NCBI RefSeq assembly: GCF_019399235.1
Contig: NZ_JAELVH010000073.1
Coordinates: 1 to 64,000 of the forward strand
Origin: Streptomyces poriferorum
Lineage (GTDB): Bacteria; Actinomycetota; Actinomycetes; Streptomycetales; Streptomycetaceae
DNA: 64,000 bases
Direction of reading: 5' to 3'
The notes beneath the pieces were generated by a model. The model was not told the DNA's origin and searched no databases. It saw only the letters and a list, made by a program, of their open reading frames with translations. The translations under genes and the position numbers were made by a program. The first letter of the stretch is position 1; the number at the start of each line of letters is the position of its first letter. Below are positions 57,791-64,000 of this stretch, piece by piece.

Positions 57791-57808
57791 CCGGGGGCAG
57801 GCCCCCGG
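57791..57808. terminator. Hairpin between asd and the DUF1203 gene
   Basis: A perfect 8-bp stem (CCGGGGGC / GCCCCCGG) on a 2-nt centre lies between the convergent genes. Confidence 0.6.
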
Positions 57809-57830
57809 GCCCCGTTGTCCCCGGGGTGGC

Positions 57831-58331
57831 TCAGGGGCGCCGCACCTCGAAGTGCCAGCAGCCGTACTCGACGGCCCTGACGTGCACCAGCGCCACCTCC
57901 GGGTCGGCGAACGCCTCCGTGATGGCCTCGTCGTAGCCCCGCTCCTCGTCCGCCGGGATCTCCATCAGCCGGCCGCCGACGATATGCCCGTCCGCGTCGT
58001 AGCGGCGGACGGTGCGCAGCGCGCCCGCCCGGGAGAACGGATAGCCGGGCCGGTCCGCCGCCGGCCCCTCGCACTCCTCGGCGTGGATGAAGACCGGGCC
58101 CTGCTCGTCGTACGCCCCGGGGCGGGCCCAGGTGGCCGCCGCCCAGCGCCGCAGCGGCGCGTACGACACGAGGGCGATCCTCTCCCCCACCTCGTTGCCC
58201 CGCAGGCAGCAGCGCAGCGGGCTGCCCGCGTCCGTGGCGGTGTACGGGACGCAGGGGCGCCCCGCGTCGTCCGTGTCCCGGAGTTCCTTCAGCGCGGCCG
58301 GGTCGATCGCGCGTGCCTCGTAACTGGTCAT
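57831..58331 (-). CDS. DUF1203 domain protein
   Basis: A 166-aa soluble protein of unknown function. PLRCCLRGNEVGERIALVSY and GPVFIHAEECEG are the family signature. ATG 58331 (TSYEARAIDPAALKEL) is used; a longer frame adds 23 unlikely residues and no ribosome site is visible for either. It is convergent with asd and divergent from the second pepN, with 113 nt between starts. Confidence 0.82.
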   Translation of the reverse strand: MTSYEARAIDPAALKELRDTDDAGRPCVPYTATDAGSPLRCCLRGNEVGERIALVSYAPLRRWAAATWARPGAYDEQGPVFIHAEECEGPAADRPGYPFSRAGALRTVRRYDADGHIVGGRLMEIPADEERGYDEAITEAFADPEVALVHVRAVEYGCWHFEVRRP

Positions 58332-58444
58332 ATGACGAGAATGGCCCGCCCCACCCGCGCGGTCCGGCGGAAAATGGACATCGCCCTCGGTGCGGGTCAC
58401 GTGGAAGGATGACCGGAAACATCACATATCAAGGAGATGACCGC

Positions 58445-61024
58445 GTGCCTGGCACGAATCTGACCCGCGAAGAGGCACAGGAGCGGGCGCGCCTGCTGAC
58501 CGTGGACGCGTACGAGATCGATCTCGACCTCTCCGGAGCGCAGGAGGGTGGGACCTACCGGTCCGTCACCACCGTGCGCTTCGACTCCGCCGAAGCCGGT
58601 GCGGAGACCTTCATCGACCTGGTCGCCCCGGCGGTCCACGAGGTCGAGCTGAACGGCAGGGCCCTGGACGTCGCGGCCGTGTTCCGTGACTCCCGGATCG
58701 CGCTGGCGCATCTGGTGGCGGGTTCCAACGAGCTGAAGGTCGTCGCCGACTGCTCGTACACCAACACGGGCGAGGGCCTGCACCGCTTCGTCGACCCGGT
58801 CGACGAGCAGGCCTACCTGTACACCCAGTTCGAGGTCCCGGACGCGCGCCGCGTCTTCGCGAGCTTCGAGCAGCCAGACCTGAAGGCGACCTTCCGGTTC
58901 ACCGTGAAGGCCCCGTCCGGCTGGACCGTGATCTCCAACTCGCCGACGCCGGAGCCCAAGGACGACGTCTGGTCGTTCGAGCCGACGCCGCGCATCTCCA
59001 CGTACATCACGGCGCTGATCGTGGGTCCGTACCACTCGGTGCACAGCAGCTACGAGAAGGACGGCCAGTCCGTCCCGCTCGGCATCTACTGCCGCCCCTC
59101 GCTCGCCGAGTACCTCGACGCGGACGCGATCTTCGACGTGACGCGGCTGGGCTTCGACTGGTTCCAGGAGAAGTTCGACTACGCGTACCCGTTCGCCAAG
59201 TACGACCAGCTCTTCGTCCCGGAGTTCAACGCGGGCGCGATGGAGAACGCGGGCGCGGTCACCATCCGCGACCAGTACGTCTTCCGCTCCAAGGTGACGG
59301 ACGCGGCGTACGAGACGCGGGCCGAGACGATCCTGCACGAGCTGGCCCACATGTGGTTCGGCGACCTCGTGACCATGGAGTGGTGGAACGACCTGTGGCT
59401 GAACGAGTCGTTCGCCACCTACACGTCGATCGCCTGCCTGGCGTACGCCGACGGCTCGCAGTGGCCGCACTCCTGGACGACGTTCGCCAACTCCATGAAG
59501 ACGTGGGCGTACCGCCAGGACCAGCTGCCCTCTACGCACCCGATCATGGCGGACATCCGTGACCTGGACGACGTCCTGGTCAACTTCGACGGCATCACGT
59601 ACGCCAAGGGCGCCTCGGTCCTGAAGCAGCTGGTGGCGTACGTCGGCACGGACGCGTTCTTCCAGGGCGTCCAGGCGTACTTCAAGGCTCACGCGTTCGG
59701 CAACACGCGCCTGTCCGACCTGCTGGGCGCGCTGGAGAAGACCTCCGGCCGCGACCTGAAGACCTGGTCGAAGGCGTGGCTGGAGACGGCCGGCATCAAC
59801 ATCCTGCGCCCGGAGATCGAGACGGACGCGAACGGTCACGTCACCTCGTTCACCGTCCTCCAGGAGGCGCCCGCGCTGCCCGCCGGCGCGAAGGGCGAGC
59901 CGACGCTGCGGCCGCACCGGATCGCGATCGGCTGCTACGGCCTCGACGCCGCGTCCGGCAAGCTCGTCCGGACGGACCGGATCGAGCTGGACGTCGACGG
60001 CGAGCGCACCACCGTGCCGTTCCCGGCCGGCACCGCGCGCCCGGCCGTCATCCTCCTCAACGACGACGACCTCTCGTACGCGAAGGTCCGCCTCGACGAG
60101 GAGTCGCTGCGGGTCGTCACGGAGCACCTGGGCGACTTCACAGAGTCGCTGCCGCGCGCCCTGTGCTGGGCGTCGGCGTGGGACATGACGCGCGACGGCG
60201 AACTGGCCACGCGCGACTACCTCTCGCTCGTCCTGTCCGGGGTGGGCAAGGAGTCGGACATCGGCGTCGTCCAGTCGCTGCACCGTCAGGTGAAGATGGC
60301 GTTGGACATGTACGCGGCGCCGGAGTGGCGCGAGGCGGGTCTGACCCAGTGGACCGAGGCGACGCTCGCGCACCTGCGCGCGGCGGAGCCGGGCAGCGAC
60401 CACCAGCTGGCGTGGGCCCGCGCGTTCGCGGCGACGGCCCGCAACCCGCAGCAGCTCGATCTGCTGCAGGCGCTGCTCGACGGCACCGAGGCGATCGAGG
60501 GCCTGGCCGTCGACACCGAGCTGCGCTGGGCCTTCGTGGAGCGGCTGGCCGCCACCGGGCTGCTCGACGACGAGGAGATCGACGCCGAGTACGCGCGCGA
60601 CCGGACCGCGGCGGGCGAACGCCACGCGGCGGCGGCCCGTGCGGCGCGGCCCTCCCAGGAGGCGAAGGCGGAGGCGTGGGCCTCGGTCGTCGAGTCCGAC
60701 AAGCTGCCGAACTCCCTCCAGGAGGCGGTCATCGGCGGGTTCGTCCAGACCGACCAGCGTGAGCTGCTCGCCCCGTACACCGAGAAGTTCTTCGCCGCGG
60801 TGAAGGACGTCTGGGACTCGCGGAGCCACGAGATGGCGCAGCAGGTCGCCATCGGTCTCTACCCGGCGCTCCACGTCTCGCAGGAGACCCTGGACGCCAC
60901 GGACGCCTGGCTGGCCTCGGCGGAGCCGGGTGCGGCGCTGCGCCGGCTGATGTCGGAGTCGCGGTCGGGTGTGGAGCGGGCGCTGAAGGCCCGGGCCGCG
61001 GACGCCGCGGCAGCCACCGCGTAG
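58445..61024 (+). CDS. pepN: Aminopeptidase N (copy 2)
   Basis: An M1 zinc aminopeptidase of 859 aa with GAMEN at 264-268 and HELAH at 298-302, Glu near 321 (WLNES). The beginning PGTNLTREEAQERARLLTVD parallels copy 1 at 48977. AAGGAG lies 8 nt before GTG 58445. The two copies align over their whole length but differ throughout, so they are old paralogues and not a recent duplication. Both keep all catalytic residues. Confidence 0.95.
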   Translation: MPGTNLTREEAQERARLLTVDAYEIDLDLSGAQEGGTYRSVTTVRFDSAEAGAETFIDLVAPAVHEVELNGRALDVAAVFRDSRIALAHLVAGSNELKVVADCSYTNTGEGLHRFVDPVDEQAYLYTQFEVPDARRVFASFEQPDLKATFRFTVKAPSGWTVISNSPTPEPKDDVWSFEPTPRISTYITALIVGPYHSVHSSYEKDGQSVPLGIYCRPSLAEYLDADAIFDVTRLGFDWFQEKFDYAYPFAKYDQLFVPEFNAGAMENAGAVTIRDQYVFRSKVTDAAYETRAETILHELAHMWFGDLVTMEWWNDLWLNESFATYTSIACLAYADGSQWPHSWTTFANSMKTWAYRQDQLPSTHPIMADIRDLDDVLVNFDGITYAKGASVLKQLVAYVGTDAFFQGVQAYFKAHAFGNTRLSDLLGALEKTSGRDLKTWSKAWLETAGINILRPEIETDANGHVTSFTVLQEAPALPAGAKGEPTLRPHRIAIGCYGLDAASGKLVRTDRIELDVDGERTTVPFPAGTARPAVILLNDDDLSYAKVRLDEESLRVVTEHLGDFTESLPRALCWASAWDMTRDGELATRDYLSLVLSGVGKESDIGVVQSLHRQVKMALDMYAAPEWREAGLTQWTEATLAHLRAAEPGSDHQLAWARAFAATARNPQQLDLLQALLDGTEAIEGLAVDTELRWAFVERLAATGLLDDEEIDAEYARDRTAAGERHAAAARAARPSQEAKAEAWASVVESDKLPNSLQEAVIGGFVQTDQRELLAPYTEKFFAAVKDVWDSRSHEMAQQVAIGLYPALHVSQETLDATDAWLASAEPGAALRRLMSESRSGVERALKARAADAAAATA

Positions 61025-61031
61025 GTACGGC

Positions 61032-61075
61032 CGAAAGCGGGGGCGGGTGTCCACGACACCCCGCCCCCGCTTTCG
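61032..61075 (+). terminator. Terminator after pepN copy 2
   Basis: A 20-bp stem (CGAAAGCGGGGGCGGGTGTC and complement, one bulge) with a 3-nt loop starts 8 nt after the stop. Confidence 0.88.
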
Positions 61076-61198
61076 CGTGGGGCGGGTGAGGCCCCGGTGA
61101 AGGCGAAGTGACCCTGTGGTGTAGGTTCCGGGCACGCCATGGGGGTACCTGGCGTTTCGCGGCAGCTGGGCTGCCGCCTTCATTCGGGGGGATGTTGA

Positions 61199-62899
61199 AT
61201 GCGAAGAATCCTGGCCGTTTCGGGCTCGGTGGCGCTTCTTGCCACTGGCGCTCTCGCCGGGGCGATGCCAGCCGCCGCGGTCGACAGTTTCGCCTTTGAG
61301 ATGGGGCGCGACTGGACGCTCATGCCCGGCGAGGGGCGGGCCGAGCTCCGTCCGGACTCCTGGTACAACGAGGCCGACGGGACCCTGGTCTACGCCCTGA
61401 GCAAGAAGCAGCTGAACGACCCGGCCTGGGCGGCCGGCGGTGTGCCGGCGGGCCTCGCGGTCTCGCTCGAATCGGGCTGCAAGGCGGCCGCGACCGCCGG
61501 TGTCTATCTCTGTGACGCCCACGGCGACATCTCCTATCCGGAGGTCTCGGCCACGGCCACGGCCGCGCACGGCACCACGGCCTATCTGGGGCTGGCGTAC
61601 GCGCCGAGCGGCACGAACGTCGACAAGGCGGTCAAGGAGGCCCAGACCGCGGCGACGTACTCCGAGGACGGTCTGCACGCCGCCCGTACCATCACGGTCA
61701 AGTCGGCCGAGCACGTCGCGCAGAACACGCTCGCACTGAACACGCCGACGCTGAAGGCGGGCGACTCGGTCACCCAGTCGATCACCGTGCACGCGGTGGA
61801 CGCGGGGCATCTCTCGATCATGTTCGGCCCGTCGGAGGGCCAGCGCGGGTGGGAGGAGTCCGAGGCCGACATCCGGATCGACTCGGTCTCGCGTGGCGAC
61901 AACACGACCTGCGACCACACGCTGGGATCGGTGGCCTACGGCGGCGAGGTCCGCTGCGACATCACGCCGGGCGACGTCACGATCGACTACACGCTCACCG
62001 CCGGAGCGAAGATGGCGGCGTGGAAGGTCGATGCCTCCGCGGTGTACGAGGTCTACAACTGGGGCACCCACAACCCCGAGACGTCGAGTCACTTCGTGAT
62101 CGACAGCCCGTACCCGGTCAGGCCGCACCACCTGCTCCTGGCCCGCGGCAAGGACGGGCTGCTCCGCTACCACCACGGGACCGGAAGCGCCTCGCAGCCC
62201 TTCCGCGACTACGAGGAGATCGTCGGCCACGGCTGGAACATCTACAACCAGCTCACCAAGCTCGCGCCCGTCACCGTGCAGGCGGGCGGTGGCGGCCTGG
62301 TCGGCCGGGACACGTCCGGTGTGCTGTGGCACTACCGCACGAGCGGCGACTGGAACACCCTCGCGGGGCGGACCAAGGTCGGCGCCGGCTGGAACGTCTA
62401 CAACAAGCTGGCGGGTGTCACGGACCTGACGGGCGACGGCAGGGCGGACCTGCTGGCCCGCGACACGTCGGGCGTGCTGTGGCTGTACAAGGGCACCGGC
62501 ACCAACACGGCCCCGTTCGCCGTGCGGACCAGGGTCGGCGGCGGCTGGGGCGGCTACAACGAGCTCACCGGATCGGGCGACGTGACGGGCGACGGCAGGG
62601 CGGACCTGCTGGCCCGCGACACGTCGGGCGTGCTGTGGCTGTACAAGGGCACCGGCACGGCGGCGTCTCCGTTCGCGGCACGGACCAGGGTCGGCGGCGG
62701 CTGGAGCGCGTACCGCTCGATGTCCTCGCCCGGTGACCTGACCGACGACGGCCGGGCCGACCTGGTCGTCCAGGACACGTCCGGTGTGCTGTGGCTGTAC
62801 CGGGCTACGGGCAGCGCGACGGCTCCGTACGCGGCACGCGTCAAGGTCACGGGCGCGGGCGACACGTCGACGATCAGCGGGTACAACACGCTGCTCTGA
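61199..62899 (+). CDS. Secreted protein with VCBS/FG-GAP-like repeats
   Basis: A 566-aa exported protein of unknown role. The signal peptide is RRILAVSGSVALLATGALAG, followed by MPAAA-VDS. The middle is a beta-rich region with a probable disulphide (CDH...CDI). From about residue 310 a seven-bladed-propeller-like series carries repeats of GDGRADLLARDTSGVLWLYKG type, whose Asp-rich loops (D-x-x-G-D-G-x-A-D) resemble calcium sites. GGGGGG lies 7 nt before the ATG. A small inverted repeat (GGCAGC / GCTGCC) lies just upstream. Such tails are common on Streptomyces secreted enzymes, but no catalytic domain is visible. Confidence 0.85.
   Translation: MRRILAVSGSVALLATGALAGAMPAAAVDSFAFEMGRDWTLMPGEGRAELRPDSWYNEADGTLVYALSKKQLNDPAWAAGGVPAGLAVSLESGCKAAATAGVYLCDAHGDISYPEVSATATAAHGTTAYLGLAYAPSGTNVDKAVKEAQTAATYSEDGLHAARTITVKSAEHVAQNTLALNTPTLKAGDSVTQSITVHAVDAGHLSIMFGPSEGQRGWEESEADIRIDSVSRGDNTTCDHTLGSVAYGGEVRCDITPGDVTIDYTLTAGAKMAAWKVDASAVYEVYNWGTHNPETSSHFVIDSPYPVRPHHLLLARGKDGLLRYHHGTGSASQPFRDYEEIVGHGWNIYNQLTKLAPVTVQAGGGGLVGRDTSGVLWHYRTSGDWNTLAGRTKVGAGWNVYNKLAGVTDLTGDGRADLLARDTSGVLWLYKGTGTNTAPFAVRTRVGGGWGGYNELTGSGDVTGDGRADLLARDTSGVLWLYKGTGTAASPFAARTRVGGGWSAYRSMSSPGDLTDDGRADLVVQDTSGVLWLYRATGSATAPYAARVKVTGAGDTSTISGYNTLL
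62427..62658 (+). repeat. 76-bp perfect direct repeat in the propeller gene
   Basis: Bases 62427-62502 and 62583-62658 are identical, 156 bp (52 codons) apart. They encode the TGDGRADLLARDTSGVLWLY unit. A third copy near 62740 is diverged. Confidence 0.95.
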
Positions 62900-62918
62900 C
62901 GGCCCCGCGGAAACAGTC

Positions 62919-62957
62919 GAGGGCCCGGACCGGCGCGCCAAGCCGGTCCGGGCCCTC
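62919..62957 (+). terminator. Terminator after the secreted repeat protein
   Basis: A perfect 16-bp stem (GAGGGCCCGGACCGGC and complement) with a 7-nt loop. Confidence 0.88.
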
Positions 62958-62981
62958 TCGCGTGGCGGGATGCCTGGTGAA

Positions 62982-63025
62982 CCGCCCGGCGAACGGGGCG
63001 CGGGGCTCAGCCGTTCGCCGGGCGG
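62982..63025 (-). terminator. Terminator after allantoicase
   Basis: A perfect 15-bp stem (CCGCCCGGCGAACGG and complement) with a 14-nt loop, 39 nt past the alc stop. Confidence 0.8.
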
Positions 63026-63063
63026 TGGTCGGGGAGGGGCAGGCCCCGTCCGGACGAGAGGCC

Positions 63064-64000
63064 CTACGCGCCCGACTCCTCGTAGCGGCGGGCCAGTCCG
63101 GCCGCACCCGACTCCGTCAGCGAGCCGTGCAGGCGCATCCTGGCCACTCCGCCGTCGGGGAAGGCGTCGAGGCGCACGTGGGTGACGACGGCCTGGGCGC
63201 GGAGCGGGAAGCGGTGCAGGGTGTCGGGCTGGAGCCTGGTGCGCGGGATGATCTCGAACCACTCGCCGGTCTCGCCGTTACGGCCCTGGAGGGCGATCCA
63301 GCCGGCCGCGTTGCCCTTGAGGTACGCCGTGTCGATCTCGACCGCGCGGACCGCGCCCTGGGCGGGGAGCCGGAAGCGGACCCAGTCGTTGGTGTCGCGG
63401 ACGCGGCGGCGGCGGTTCTCCCAGCCGTCGTCCATCTTGCGGGACGTGCCGGGCAGGATGATCTGGGTCGGCGAGGAGTAGAAGCGGTCCGAGGCGTCCT
63501 CGTAACTGCCGCCGTTCAGGACCGAGATCAGGTCGAAGGTGCCGAGCGTCGCGAGCCAGGACGGGTCGGGGAGCACCTCACCGTGCACCCGCAGGCGGGC
63601 GATGCCGCCGTCGGGGTGCTGGCGCAGGCGCAGGTGTGTGTAGCGGCGGCCGCCGGTGATCTCGAAGCCGTTGGCGGCGTGGCCGCGTACGGGGGTCGGC
63701 GGGACGAGCTCCTCCCACTTCACGTCGTCGGCGAGGAGTTCGGCGGGGCCGGGCGAGCCCGCGACGGAGGCCGCCTGGACCGAGACGCGCTGAGGGTAGT
63801 TGCCGCGGAAGTGGGCGGTGTCGACGACGATGCCGCGGATGATGCCGGGGGCGCCGAGCCGGATGAGGGCCCAGTCGTGCTCGTCCGGGGCGGGGAACGG
63901 GTGGGCGGCGTCCGCGCCGCGCCGGCGGCGGGTCTCCCAGCCGTCCATGATCTTGCCCTTGTGACCGAAGTGCTCGGGGTCGAAGACGGCACGTTCGCGG
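63064..64000 (-). CDS. alc: Allantoicase, 5' end outside the window
   Basis: Hydrolyses allantoate to ureidoglycolate and urea in purine breakdown. The visible 311 residues hold most of the two homologous beta domains: FGHKGKIMDGWETRRRR ... DWALIRLG ... IVVDTAHFRGNYP, and then RKMDDGWENRRRR ... DWVRFRLP ... VEIDTAYLKGN. The frame is open through the window edge (upstream residues RERAVFDPEHFGHKGKI), so ATG 63948 is internal, not the start. Length so far fits the family (about 340-370). The rest of the allantoin genes would lie further right. Confidence 0.93.
   Translation of the reverse strand, partial: RERAVFDPEHFGHKGKIMDGWETRRRRGADAAHPFPAPDEHDWALIRLGAPGIIRGIVVDTAHFRGNYPQRVSVQAASVAGSPGPAELLADDVKWEELVPPTPVRGHAANGFEITGGRRYTHLRLRQHPDGGIARLRVHGEVLPDPSWLATLGTFDLISVLNGGSYEDASDRFYSSPTQIILPGTSRKMDDGWENRRRRVRDTNDWVRFRLPAQGAVRAVEIDTAYLKGNAAGWIALQGRNGETGEWFEIIPRTRLQPDTLHRFPLRAQAVVTHVRLDAFPDGGVARMRLHGSLTESGAAGLARRYEESGA

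Noticed and set aside
58397..63262. 1,621-codon open frame on the minus strand opposite pepN copy 2 and the secreted repeat protein
   Set aside because: It lies antisense to two well-supported genes and an intergenic terminator, and its translation is Arg/Val/Asp-rich without motifs.
63064..63948. ATG 63948 as the start of allantoicase
   Set aside because: The frame continues upstream to the window edge with family sequence (HFGHKGKI), so the real start lies outside.

Overview
The window is a high-GC stretch of an actinobacterial chromosome, almost certainly Streptomyces. Four things point there: strong third-position GC, GTG starts, long perfect-stem terminators, and the gene order itself. 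The order obg-rpmA-rplU ... rne, radical SAM pair, rodA-mrdA-mreD-mreC-mreB, ndk-folC-valS, clpX-clpP2-clpP1-tig, then sodF, asd and pepN is, from memory, the conserved core order of Streptomyces (the S. coelicolor SCO2595-SCO2645 neighbourhood). I see no insertion sequence, phage, CRISPR array or secondary-metabolite cluster.

Layout. 1-11.8 kb (minus strand): Obg GTPase, ribosomal proteins L27 and L21, a three-gene nucleotidyltransferase/dehydrogenase cassette bounded by terminators, an RNase E/G gene with an apparent 2-bp frameshift near its 5' end, the radical-SAM-linked DUF2344 protein (probable CTG start) and an internally repeated membrane protein. 11.8-22.4 kb (minus): B12-type radical SAM protein, CYTH-CHAD protein, the lateral-wall/spore-wall morphogenesis cluster (RodA, PBP2, MreD, MreC, MreB) and nucleoside diphosphate kinase. 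22.5-27.1 kb (minus): DUF4233 membrane protein, FolC, ValS. 27.3-28.2 kb (plus): a Pro/Gln/Gly-rich membrane-anchored protein. 28.3-32.8 kb (minus): ClpX, ClpP2, ClpP1 and trigger factor, with a probable ClgR site before clpP1. 32.9-33.3 kb: divergent tRNA-Pro(TGG) and tRNA-Gly(TCC).

33.3-46.6 kb is more accessory: small membrane protein, acyltransferase-3 protein, alarmone-hydrolase-like HD protein, CPA2 antiporter, membrane PP2C phosphatase, Eis-like acetyltransferase, Nei-type DNA glycosylase, RpiB, two paralogous amino-acid permeases, an FAD-linked oxidase whose ribosome-binding site is buried in a hairpin, and BioY. 46.7-64 kb: Fe/Mn superoxide dismutase behind a Nur-type box, DUF4240 protein, an Rv2466c-like thioredoxin-fold protein, two paralogous aminopeptidase N genes flanking an AbiEi-like protein, a secreted subtilase and asd, then a secreted repeat protein and a 5'-truncated allantoicase.

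Functionally the left half is growth machinery: ribosome assembly, RNA decay, envelope elongation, nucleotide and folate supply, and proteostasis. The right half is stress, transport and proteolysis. The least ordinary signals are the interrupted rne reading frame, the cassette between rplU and rne, non-standard start codons, the RBS-sequestering hairpin and palindrome before the FAD oxidase, and several perfect tandem or direct repeats. No clear new multi-gene system is evident. Start sites were chosen from ribosome-binding sites and remembered family N-termini; no search was run.
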